Shown here: piece after piece, positions 32,625 through 41,642 of the stretch | Numbering within the stretch: position 1 is the first letter of the stretch | Layout: every line of letters starts with the position of its first letter | DNA from: DAIQNV01 sp038748775 | Lineage (GTDB): Bacteria; Planctomycetota; Phycisphaerae; Phycisphaerales; UBA1924 | Reading direction: 5' to 3' | Assembly: GCA_038748775.1 (NCBI GenBank) | Contig: JBCDIT010000009.1 | Location: 1 to 64,000 of the forward strand | DNA: 64,000 nt | Translations under genes and position numbers: made by a program | Notes under the pieces: model-generated | Told to the model about the DNA's origin: nothing | What the model saw: the letters and a program-made list of their open reading frames with translations, nothing else | Database searches by the model: none

Positions 32625-35600
32625 ATGACGGCGTTCTTGAACCTGCCGATGCCTGTGAAGGCCGCGATTTTGATTCTGAGCGGCGGCGGGATCATGTACC
32701 TGCTGTACGCGTTGATCGGTGCGCCGGCGGTGTACGTGGTGTACTTCATCATTGGTTTCGTGCTGATGACGCTCTTCGGCTATCGGTACATCCTCAAGCG
32801 GATGGACAAGGGCAAGAGCACCCCGTTCTTGCAGCGGCTGCGGGAGAACTCGTCGGCGGCGCCTTCGGCGGTGAACGATCCGTCGGCGCGAGCTCGCTTG
32901 GACGACCTTCGGCGCAAGTTTGAAGAGGGGATCCAGACGTTCAAAGACCACGGCAAGGACCTGTACAGCGTGCCGTGGTATGCGCTCGTGGGCGAGCCGG
33001 GTTCGGGGAAGACCGAGGCGATCCGGCACTGCAACGTGGGCTTCCCGCCCGGTTTGCAGGATCAGCTCCAGGGTGCGGGCGGCACGCTCAACATGAACTG
33101 GTGGTTCACGAACCACGCGGTGATCTTGGATACCGCCGGGCGGCTGATGTTCGAGGAGGTGGCGCCGGGCCAGACCAACGAGTGGAAGGAGTTCTTGAGG
33201 CTTCTCCGCCAGGTGCGTCCGAACTGTCCGATCAACGGGATGCTGCTGGTCATCCCGGCGGATTCTTTGATCAAGGACTCGGCCAACGACATCGAGCAGA
33301 AGGGCGGCAAGATCGCTGAACAGCTCGACGCGATCCAGCGCGCGTTGGGCGTTCGTTTCCCGGTGTTCGTGATCGTGACGAAGTCGGACTTGATCAACGG
33401 GTTCCGGGAGTTCTTTGAAGGAGTGAGCGACCCGGTCTTGCAGCACCAGATGCTTGGTTGGTCGAACCCGGATCCGCTTGATACGCCGTTCCGACCAGAA
33501 GAGGTCGAGAATCACTTGAAGACGGTGCGCGAGCGGCTGATCAGGCGTCGCATGGGTTTGATGGTGGACCCGACGGTGCAGGGCGAGGACTCGTCGGGCC
33601 GGCTCGATGACGTTGATTCGCTGTACGCGGTCCCCGAGGCGATTGCGAAGATCGGGCCTCGGCTTCGGCGTTACCTCGAGATGGTGTTCGTTGCGGGTGA
33701 GTGGAGTCAGAAGCCCCTGTTCCTTCGGGGCATCTACTTCACGAGCTCGATGCGGCAGGGGGAGCCGCTCGATGCGGATCTCGCGGACGCGTTGGGCGTG
33801 GAGATCGGCAAGCTTCCCGAGGGCGGGCTGATCAAGCCTCGCGATATCAGCTACTTCCTCAAGGACATGTTCATGGACAAGGTGTTCCGCGAGCGTGGGC
33901 TGGTGACGAGGGCGGCGAACACGAATCAGATCAAACGCCAGCGTCAGTTGATCGCGATCGGGGGGGCGGCGGCGCTGATTCTGTTGACCGCCGTGCTGAC
34001 GTGGGTCGGGCAGGGGCAGCTCCGGGGCAGCATCGGCGATCGCCAGACGTTCTGGGCGGACGTCGACGACCAGCTTTCGAACGGCATCAAAGAGTTGGTG
34101 TTGCTGGACGAACTCGCCGGAGACGCGAGGTACGAGGGCAACAAGACCATCGAGCTTGAGAGGTCGGAGCAGGAACTGACGGCCGCGGCGTTGCAGCTCG
34201 AGGCGTACAAGCAGGTCGAGGACAAGCCTTCGACACCGCTGGTGTTCCAGCCGGTGGCGATGGTGACGGGCAACGCGTTCGACAAGCAGGAGTCGGCGCA
34301 GAAGACCCTGTTTGAGCTCTGCGTGATCCGCCCTGCGTTGGACGAGGTGCGCCGGCGTCTCGACGAGGACGAGAGTGAGACCGGGTGGACTCTGGACGCT
34401 TCGGCGGCGTTGGCCGAGCTTCTGAGGCTCGAGTCAGCGGCGGCGGGGAAGGGCTCGAAGCTGGTGGCTCTCGATGAGCGGAGCCCGGTGGAGCTTGACG
34501 CGCTGTACCGCTACGCGCTGCTTGCGACGAACGAAGAGGGGTACAACGACTTCGCGGAGCAGCACGAGTCGGACCTTCAGCGGGTGCTTGACGCGACGTA
34601 CAAGGACGTCGGTTCGTCGTGGCCGCCTTCGACGGTTGGAGCGGGGACCGAGCGTTCTGGCGACGCGGCGCGTCGGGGTGTGAACCTCTTTGTGCGTTCG
34701 TGGGGTGCTTCGGGCGGGGCTCGCGAGGGCACGCTGTTCGGTGACCTGGTGAGCGTCCAGGAAGCGGCGACGGGCTTCGCGGCTTCGGAGGAGCGGCTGC
34801 GTCGTCTGTTCCAGCCCGGGGTGGGCGGTGCGGCGAGCGCTGATGCGGAGTCGCGGCGGCTCTGGGCGCGCGAGATGGCGGCGATTCGAGAGCACAAAGC
34901 GACGCTGGACGCTGGGGTCGTGCGGTTGATCGAGGCGGCCGGCCGGGGTGGGTCTGCGTTCCCGGACGAGGCGACGCTCGCGAGCAGGGCTCGGGAGTCG
35001 GTGCTCGAGGACGCTGGAGGGCAGTACGCGGCGTTGCTCGCGGCGCTGCCTCCGCTCGATGAGCTCGACGAGGACGATGACGACGAAAGGTTGCTCTTCG
35101 ACCTGCGCACGCGGCTGGAAGCGGGCGAGGCGGCGCTCGGCGACGCGGTGGATGAGCGTGTTGCCGAGGTCCAGCGAGGCTTGGCGGGCATTCGTGGGTC
35201 ATTGCTCGATGCGCCGGCGCGTTCGTCGACGGGGCAGAGAGGGTACGAAGCGCGGTTCGCGGCCTACGACGCGGTTGATGGGTTGATGGTCGAGTCGCAG
35301 ACGCCTCTTGAGGCGACCGACGGGCTTGCGGGGTTGTCTGCCGACGCGGCTTCGGTCGAACGCCGGATCGCGGATGCGTCGGGATTGATCGAGCGGGTCC
35401 GTGCCGATGGCGCTGGGATCGTTGAGTTTGAGATCGGTGCGGGGGTCGCGTCGCGAGGGCTTGAGTTTGCGAGCCGGATGCTCCGTGGATCGGTCGTCAG
35501 CGGGTCGATTGCCGTGGTCGGGGACCGCGATCTGGCGGCGTGGGTCGCGGAGACGGCGTCGGGGCTGACGCCTGTGCAGAAGCCCAGCGTGCCGCGGAGC

Positions 35601-37043
35601 CGGATGGATGGCGGGTCGTTCGACGCGGCGTATCACCCGGTGCCGGCGAAGGACGTGCTGGATGCGTACGCGGCTCTGCGTGTCTACGGAGGGTCTGACT
35701 CGGCGCAGGGCATCCTGAGCGATCCGGTGGTTGCGCGGTCGTACGAAGAGCTGATGACCCGGTGCGAGGCGTACATGCGGGCGTACACGAGGTACTGGCT
35801 TCAGGACGTGATCGCTGAAGCGAGCTTCGACGCGCCGCTCGTATGGCCCGAGTACTTGCAGGCGGTGAACGGGTTCCCGGCGCAGGCGGCGATGGATGAG
35901 TTGAACCGGTTGGGGCGCGCGCTTGAGTCGGCGATGGAGGCCGTGCCGGTATCGGTCCGCGATTTGACCCCCGGTGTCAACGAGTTCTTGGGTCGGATCG
36001 GCGAAGACCAGACGCGGACGCGCGATCGCGGGTACTTCGATCTCGCGGCGTCGTCGCTCCGCTCGATGGGGGGGCTTCCGGGGAGCGTTCCGACGGCGCG
36101 GCGTGCGTTGCTTTCGCTCCGCCCGCTCGATGTTCAGCAGGACTTCTTGGCGGTCTACCGCGACGACGCGTTGACGCCGGCAGAGGCGTACTGGTCGAGC
36201 GTTGTGCTCGAGGGGTTCCGTTTGCTCGCTCGTGGGTCGCGTGAGCGCGTGAGCGAGGCTCGCCAGCAGTTGGTTGATAACGCGAAGGGCTTCCCGCTTT
36301 GTCTTGATGCGGAGGAGACACTGACCGCTGAGGAACTCGTCCAAGCGGTCGAGCACGTCGAGTTGCTTGCTGTGGGCGCCGGCTCGGGCGGGACCGACGG
36401 GACAAGGCTCGGGGACGGGTTCTACGACGGTTTGCCGCGGGGCATCGTCGAAGAGGTGCGTGATATTCGCGGCGAGGGGGCGAGCCTGAGCCGCGTGGAT
36501 CAGGAGTGGATCCGGAAGCTCGCGGCGGTTTCGACGCTGTTTAGCGGCGAGGACGCGCTGGAGTGGGAGTTGCTTGTGCTTGGCTCGTCGGCCCATAGCG
36601 ATTCGTTCACGGCCGGTCGGTACCGGTTTATGCAGGCAAGGGCCGGTCAGCAGCCGGTGCCGATCGACGGACGGCCCCGGACACAGACAGAGTTCTGGGT
36701 TTGCCAGACCGACGCGGTGTTCGAGGTGCCTCAGCCGGTTCCGGTGCGGGTCGCGTTCAGCGAGTTGGCCACCGGTGAGTTCTTGAGCTTTGCGTTGTTT
36801 GATGAGACGTGGGGCGGGCTCGGCGTGCTGGCGATGCCCGACGCTGAGCCGATCGACCTGCGGGTGCATCGCGATGCGCCGGCGTTGTGCGAGGGCGTGT
36901 GGAAGTTTGACGTGGAACTCGTCGACGCGAACGGGGCGAGGGTGCTCGCTGGGAACGCGCCGGTCGTGTATTCGTTTGGCGTGCGGTTCAATGCACCCAT
37001 CCCGGATCTGGCGGACTGGCCGCGGGTTTCGGATTGGCCTTGA
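32625..37043 (+). CDS. tssM: T6SS inner-membrane protein TssM (IcmF-like)
   Basis: A 1472-aa core membrane component, longer than the usual ~1150-1200. Two N-terminal helices (~9-55: AAILILSGGGIMYLLYALIG, VVYFIIGFVLMTLFGYRY) are followed by a cytoplasmic P-loop domain with Walker A GEPGSGKTEAI (~123), Walker B-like VILDTAGRLMF (~168) and TKSDL (~251); the nucleotide site looks intact. A third helix lies at ~441-466 (AAALILLTAVLTWVGQG). The periplasmic part of ~1000 residues is helical, ending in a beta-rich region (~1320-1470) that binds TssJ in known systems. ATG 32625 was preferred to TTG 32601. Confidence 0.96.
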   Translation: MTAFLNLPMPVKAAILILSGGGIMYLLYALIGAPAVYVVYFIIGFVLMTLFGYRYILKRMDKGKSTPFLQRLRENSSAAPSAVNDPSARARLDDLRRKFEEGIQTFKDHGKDLYSVPWYALVGEPGSGKTEAIRHCNVGFPPGLQDQLQGAGGTLNMNWWFTNHAVILDTAGRLMFEEVAPGQTNEWKEFLRLLRQVRPNCPINGMLLVIPADSLIKDSANDIEQKGGKIAEQLDAIQRALGVRFPVFVIVTKSDLINGFREFFEGVSDPVLQHQMLGWSNPDPLDTPFRPEEVENHLKTVRERLIRRRMGLMVDPTVQGEDSSGRLDDVDSLYAVPEAIAKIGPRLRRYLEMVFVAGEWSQKPLFLRGIYFTSSMRQGEPLDADLADALGVEIGKLPEGGLIKPRDISYFLKDMFMDKVFRERGLVTRAANTNQIKRQRQLIAIGGAAALILLTAVLTWVGQGQLRGSIGDRQTFWADVDDQLSNGIKELVLLDELAGDARYEGNKTIELERSEQELTAAALQLEAYKQVEDKPSTPLVFQPVAMVTGNAFDKQESAQKTLFELCVIRPALDEVRRRLDEDESETGWTLDASAALAELLRLESAAAGKGSKLVALDERSPVELDALYRYALLATNEEGYNDFAEQHESDLQRVLDATYKDVGSSWPPSTVGAGTERSGDAARRGVNLFVRSWGASGGAREGTLFGDLVSVQEAATGFAASEERLRRLFQPGVGGAASADAESRRLWAREMAAIREHKATLDAGVVRLIEAAGRGGSAFPDEATLASRARESVLEDAGGQYAALLAALPPLDELDEDDDDERLLFDLRTRLEAGEAALGDAVDERVAEVQRGLAGIRGSLLDAPARSSTGQRGYEARFAAYDAVDGLMVESQTPLEATDGLAGLSADAASVERRIADASGLIERVRADGAGIVEFEIGAGVASRGLEFASRMLRGSVVSGSIAVVGDRDLAAWVAETASGLTPVQKPSVPRSRMDGGSFDAAYHPVPAKDVLDAYAALRVYGGSDSAQGILSDPVVARSYEELMTRCEAYMRAYTRYWLQDVIAEASFDAPLVWPEYLQAVNGFPAQAAMDELNRLGRALESAMEAVPVSVRDLTPGVNEFLGRIGEDQTRTRDRGYFDLAASSLRSMGGLPGSVPTARRALLSLRPLDVQQDFLAVYRDDALTPAEAYWSSVVLEGFRLLARGSRERVSEARQQLVDNAKGFPLCLDAEETLTAEELVQAVEHVELLAVGAGSGGTDGTRLGDGFYDGLPRGIVEEVRDIRGEGASLSRVDQEWIRKLAAVSTLFSGEDALEWELLVLGSSAHSDSFTAGRYRFMQARAGQQPVPIDGRPRTQTEFWVCQTDAVFEVPQPVPVRVAFSELATGEFLSFALFDETWGGLGVLAMPDAEPIDLRVHRDAPALCEGVWKFDVELVDANGARVLAGNAPVVYSFGVRFNAPIPDLADWPRVSDWP

Positions 37044-37100
37044 TTGATTGATTCAGGGTCGCTCCGGTGGAGCCGGGGTGGGTCGGGTCGGAGGGGACCG

Positions 37101-40100
37101 ATGGCGCGGCGGACCGGCAGCACGATGATTGACTTGGGGCCGCGGCTTTGGTTGGCCGCGTTCGGGAAGCACCCCGGGTGGAACGACCACGTCGACGACT
37201 TGGGTGTAGAAACGGACCGTTTGGTCGCGGTCAAGCGTGCGATCTACACGGAGGGCATCGCCGGCGTCATCGACTCGGGCGGGTGGGAGAAGCTTGAGGG
37301 CGATCAGCGGTCTGACGGGTTTGATCACTCGTTTGTCTGGCGTCATCACGAGGGCTTTGTCGTCGGGCGGATGTGGAGTTCGAGCGACGGGAAGGGACGC
37401 CAGAAGTACCCGATGATTCTGGTGGCGCAGGTCGATGGGGCGCCGCTTCGCTTTGTGACCGAGCGCGTGTTCCCTCGCGTGAAGCAGCTTGAGGACGAGT
37501 GTCGCGCGGCGGAAAGCGCCGCGACGGTGATCTCGCTGGTCGACGCGGCGAGGGCCGAGCTTCGTCAAGCGGCGGAGCGTGCGGGGCGGGTGCTGTCGGA
37601 CGCGCTGCCGCCGCCGGCGGCGGTTTCACAACTCTCGGAGCGTGAGGCGCTCGGGCCGGGGCGAGAGGGGCTCGAGCGGGTGATGTACCAGCTTGAGCGC
37701 GACTTTGCGAGCTATCGCAGGCCCAGCCGGGGTGAGTCGGGCACACGGTCGAAGACGATGGATACCCGTCCGCAGCAGCTTCGCGTTCCCCGGGTCGCGG
37801 GGAGCATCGGGGAGGAGTGGAGTCTCTGGCTTCGTCTCTTGGTGTCGGAGCTGGATCCGTTGTCTCCGGTGCTCTGTCTGACGAACGAGTCGCGGTCGTG
37901 GACGGACATCGTGGTCGGCGAGCCCGGGTCGGCGCAGTTTCACTGCTTGCAAGCGAGCGAGTCGGCGTGGCCCCTCACCACAAGCATTCCTTACACGATC
38001 GACGATGCGTTCCGCCAGCGGGTGAGCGAGAGGATTGAATCGGGCCGTGGCGGTGAGGTTGTCGAGCACGACCCGGCGTACGTCTCGATAGGCTCTGAGC
38101 GTCTCGCGCAGCTCGCGAGGGGTGTGGTCAGCGGGAAGCCCGGCGCCTCGGGTGGTTCGGGCGGCGGGATTCCGAAACCGGTCTTGATCGCGGGAATCGC
38201 TGGCCTCCTGGTGCTCGGGGGCGTGCTGGCGGCGCTGGCGTTCTTGGGCGGCGGAGGTGGTGGGGAAGAGGCCCCGGAAGAGCCGGCGCTCGAAGAAGAA
38301 ACAGCTTCGTTGGATGGTGCGTCCTTTACGGCATCTGAGCTGCGCGCGGTCGAGGGATTGGAGCGATGGTGCGAGGCGGCGGACGCGTGGGTGTTGGTGT
38401 TCGCGGCGAGGGCCTCGGACATCGATCCGATGGGCGATGCGCACGTTGTCGCGCTCCTCGAACGCGTGGAGCGGGGCCTCGGCGGGAACGACGGCGCCGG
38501 GATCAAAGGGTTTGATCCTGTTGAGACATTGGATGTCGAGATGGCCTCGTCGGATCCGAGGGTCGAACTTGCCGAGTCGGTGCGCTCGGGCGAGCGGGCG
38601 AGGCTGGTCTCGAAGGCGTCTGCGCGCGAGACGATTGCGAAGGCCCTGACGGCTATCTCGGATCTTGAGGCGATGCTGACGAGCGACGCGTGGGCGTCGG
38701 CGGCGAATGCTGAGTCTCTGGCGGAGTCGTTGGGTAAGGCGGGCGCCGCGGATGCATCAGAGATGATCGCGTCGACACTCGAAGACCTCGAGACGGGAAA
38801 CGGACGGTCGAGGGCGGAGGCGGTCGAGGCGATCGTGTCTTCGTCGGGTGACGTGGAACGGTTGGCCTCGGATCTCGCGACCATCGGCGAGGCGGTGAGG
38901 GTTGTCGAAGCGTCGGGCGCTGCGGCGTCGGGCTTGGGTGGGTTCAAGGTGTTCGCGGAGACCGGGGTGTCGGACGCCGCGGGCGCGGTGACGGGGCTGG
39001 GCCGAGTGGGATTCGCCTCGGATCGCCTTGCTCCGCTGACCGGCGTTTCCAGCGATATCGCGGCATTCTTCGAGCGGGACTGGGAGAGCGTCGATCGCGA
39101 AGTGTTCGCGGAAGATCCTGCGTGGAGCGTGCCGGTCCGCGACGCGATGTCGGCGCGGGCGTGGATCGCCGCGGCGGGTGATCCGAGGTTCGTCGAGGTC
39201 GATCCTGCTGACGATCCGAGGCTCGGGAAAGACGTCGGCGATCGTCTGGCGGACCTGACCGGTCGGCTCGGCGCGGTTTCGGGTGAATGGACGGGCGACG
39301 AGGAGACGTTGACGAGGGTTCGGAGCCTGCTCGATCGGGCGGAGGCGGCGTCGGACGAGTGGCGCGCGGTTTCGTCGATGGCGTGGAAGAACCGGACGAG
39401 GGGCGAGGTCGAGCGGCGGACGGGCGCCGTGGTTGCCGACGAACTCTTGATCCGAGCCGAAGCGGATACGCTCGTCGCGTCGCTCGCGGGGTCGATCGAG
39501 GAGTACTTCGAGCGGCTGGGGCCGACGATCTCGCGGCGCGGTCTCGAACCGATCGATACCGAGTGGGTTGCCCGGCGGGACGAGCTCGCGTCGCGGATCG
39601 AGCGTGATGATCCTGTTGCGTTGCGGGTCTCGATCGACGGCGTTCGCGACGCGCTGCTCGCGCTTGAACTCAGACTTGACGGAAAGCGGCCGCCGGAATG
39701 GGATTGGATCGACGCCGCCGCGGCTGAAGCGGCGATTGACGGCTGGGCTGCTCGGGGTGTGCGTGAATCGATCGAGGTGATGGCTTGGAACGGCTCTGAA
39801 TACGCAACGACCGAAGGACCCGATCTAGACCGTATCGAGACGGCGTTTCGGAACAATGCTCAAGCTCTGCTCGTGTACATCGACGTGGGGATGGAGTCTG
39901 AGTTGCTGAACGCCTACGGCGATTCGCTCGGGCCGGGCAACGACTCGGGGTTTGTGCACTGGGTCAACAAGGTTCGCGAGACCGAGTTCTACGCTGACCC
40001 GCTTGTGCCTCCGGTGTTTGCGAACGCGATCGGGTTTGTCGAGTACGTTGAAGCGGTTTCGAAGATGGGCATCGATGACGCGATCCGAGCGACGCGCACC

Positions 40101-41642
40101 GGTGATCTCTCTCGTCGCCTCGCGGCTTGGAGGCGCGTCTCGGAGATCGGGGCGAAGGACGGGATCACCGTCGATCGGCTCGAGGCGCTTGCTCCGAGTG
40201 TCGTCCGGCTTTCTCAGGAGCAAACAGGAAAGATCGACGTCCTCGATCGTGCTCAGAGACTCTGGGTATCGGCGGCGCTCGCGGCGACGGCGCGAGATGA
40301 ATTGCAACGGGTGGCTTTCGCCCGAGAGTCGTTCGGGGTGACCGACGACGGCTTGGCCCAGTTCCCGGCGCTCGCATTCGATCTGGCTCTGCTCGCGTTT
40401 CAGCGCGCTGCGGAGGTGGCGGAGCGTGAGGGCGCGCCGGTTGTTTCGCTTGAAGAGGTGTGGGCACGCATCTCTGCGGCATCAAGCGCAGCGGATCTCG
40501 AGGCATCGGTCTTGGCGGACGTTTTGGGCGCGATGGCTCCTGACAACAACGGTGCGGCGCCGAGGCTGGATCCGTCGGAGGTCGGTCCGGGGCGTGGAGG
40601 TTTCGAGGGGACGTGGCTCGACGGTACCCGTATCGCGTATCGGAGCCCGTCGGGCGTGGAACTACGCTTTGCGTTGGTTGAGCCGGACGGTGCGGATCCC
40701 GTCATGGTCTGCGAGCACGAGGCGCCGGTCGGGTTGCTGACCGAGCACGTGTGGGTATCCGAAAAGGCCAAGGCGATCGTTGAGCGTTACCTCGACGGGT
40801 CGCGCGAACCGCTCGAGGATCTTGAGGGTGTGAGGACGTGGGTGTGGTCCGGTCCCGACGGTGAGCCTGTGCTCGCGGAGGGCTGGATTCGGGCGAAAGC
40901 GCTCGAAGAGAGTTCGATCAGCGGGCCGGGCGACGCACCGACGGTGATGTCTCCTCTCACCGGGGTCTCGCGGCTTGGCGCCACGGCGATCGCGGCGGCG
41001 GTGGGTTGTCGCTTGCCGACCGAAGCGGAGTGGCGGGCGGCTTTCGAGGCGTCGGGTTCACCCGAGGTGGGGCCGGCGACGAATGTTCGGGATGCGTCGT
41101 TCGCGGCTCGGCGTGACGGGCTCGATCGTGGGAACCTCGGCACCGATTGGCCGACCCGGGGCGTGTTCGCGTCGAGGGGAGAGGACGATCCGCTCGGGCC
41201 CGATGCGCCGAGTTTGGCGTTTGATGATGGCGCGGTGTGGTTCTATCCGGTGAGCGGGGCTCGGTCGGACGAGACGTCCTTCGAGCACGTGATCGGGAAC
41301 GTCGCGGAGTTCGTTGGTGTGTACGAAGGTTCTGGAGAGGCGGCGAGAGGGGACGTGGACGGTCCTCCTTCGGACGGTGGCCCCGATCTGAGGGCTCTTG
41401 TACGCGAGGGCGGGCTCCGCGTCGCGGTGATCGGCGGATCGGCGTTGAGCGCTCCGCCTCCGGTCGCCAGCGTGGATCGTCCGAGGGTGATGTCGTCGCG
41501 GATCATCCGTGGCGGGTATACCGACGTTGGACTGCGTCTGGCGTTCGGCCTTGGTGGTCGGGCGGTGGAGCGTTCTGCTGTGTCTCGCGCTCGGGTGGCG
41601 GCGGAGTCCGTTGCGTTCTTGACCATTGAAAGTGACGGATGA
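37101..41642 (+). CDS. TagF-like domain fused through a membrane helix to a TagR/FGE-like ectodomain
   Basis: A 1513-aa protein. The cytoplasmic part (~10-345) resembles TagF, a post-translational T6SS repressor: LAAFGKHPGWNDHVDDLG for the family GKxPxxxD element and GRQKYPMIL for its GRxxP element. One helix (~357-382: VLIAGIAGLLVLGGVLAALA) leads to an acidic linker and a long helical ectodomain. A beta segment GPGRGGFEGTW (~1159) follows, then an FGE-like domain (~1285-1490: AAAVGCRLPTEAEWRAAFEA, VIGNVAEFVGVYEG, GGYTDVGLRLAFGLG). It lacks the catalytic cysteines of true FGE. From the membrane helix on, the layout matches the pseudokinase protein at 24545, indicating paralogy. ATG 37101 has GAGGGG 4 bases upstream. 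The stop overlaps tpsB. Confidence 0.68.
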   Translation: MARRTGSTMIDLGPRLWLAAFGKHPGWNDHVDDLGVETDRLVAVKRAIYTEGIAGVIDSGGWEKLEGDQRSDGFDHSFVWRHHEGFVVGRMWSSSDGKGRQKYPMILVAQVDGAPLRFVTERVFPRVKQLEDECRAAESAATVISLVDAARAELRQAAERAGRVLSDALPPPAAVSQLSEREALGPGREGLERVMYQLERDFASYRRPSRGESGTRSKTMDTRPQQLRVPRVAGSIGEEWSLWLRLLVSELDPLSPVLCLTNESRSWTDIVVGEPGSAQFHCLQASESAWPLTTSIPYTIDDAFRQRVSERIESGRGGEVVEHDPAYVSIGSERLAQLARGVVSGKPGASGGSGGGIPKPVLIAGIAGLLVLGGVLAALAFLGGGGGGEEAPEEPALEEETASLDGASFTASELRAVEGLERWCEAADAWVLVFAARASDIDPMGDAHVVALLERVERGLGGNDGAGIKGFDPVETLDVEMASSDPRVELAESVRSGERARLVSKASARETIAKALTAISDLEAMLTSDAWASAANAESLAESLGKAGAADASEMIASTLEDLETGNGRSRAEAVEAIVSSSGDVERLASDLATIGEAVRVVEASGAAASGLGGFKVFAETGVSDAAGAVTGLGRVGFASDRLAPLTGVSSDIAAFFERDWESVDREVFAEDPAWSVPVRDAMSARAWIAAAGDPRFVEVDPADDPRLGKDVGDRLADLTGRLGAVSGEWTGDEETLTRVRSLLDRAEAASDEWRAVSSMAWKNRTRGEVERRTGAVVADELLIRAEADTLVASLAGSIEEYFERLGPTISRRGLEPIDTEWVARRDELASRIERDDPVALRVSIDGVRDALLALELRLDGKRPPEWDWIDAAAAEAAIDGWAARGVRESIEVMAWNGSEYATTEGPDLDRIETAFRNNAQALLVYIDVGMESELLNAYGDSLGPGNDSGFVHWVNKVRETEFYADPLVPPVFANAIGFVEYVEAVSKMGIDDAIRATRTGDLSRRLAAWRRVSEIGAKDGITVDRLEALAPSVVRLSQEQTGKIDVLDRAQRLWVSAALAATARDELQRVAFARESFGVTDDGLAQFPALAFDLALLAFQRAAEVAEREGAPVVSLEEVWARISAASSAADLEASVLADVLGAMAPDNNGAAPRLDPSEVGPGRGGFEGTWLDGTRIAYRSPSGVELRFALVEPDGADPVMVCEHEAPVGLLTEHVWVSEKAKAIVERYLDGSREPLEDLEGVRTWVWSGPDGEPVLAEGWIRAKALEESSISGPGDAPTVMSPLTGVSRLGATAIAAAVGCRLPTEAEWRAAFEASGSPEVGPATNVRDASFAARRDGLDRGNLGTDWPTRGVFASRGEDDPLGPDAPSLAFDDGAVWFYPVSGARSDETSFEHVIGNVAEFVGVYEGSGEAARGDVDGPPSDGGPDLRALVREGGLRVAVIGGSALSAPPPVASVDRPRVMSSRIIRGGYTDVGLRLAFGLGGRAVERSAVSRARVAAESVAFLTIESDG

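Noticed and set aside
35199..36869. 556-codon minus-strand frame opposite tssM
   Set aside because: Shadow of tssM; no start signal and no recognisable domain.
24545..41642. Active formylglycine-generating enzymes
   Set aside because: Both FGE-like domains lack the cysteine-bearing segment needed for sulfatase maturation, and no sulfatase gene is in the window.
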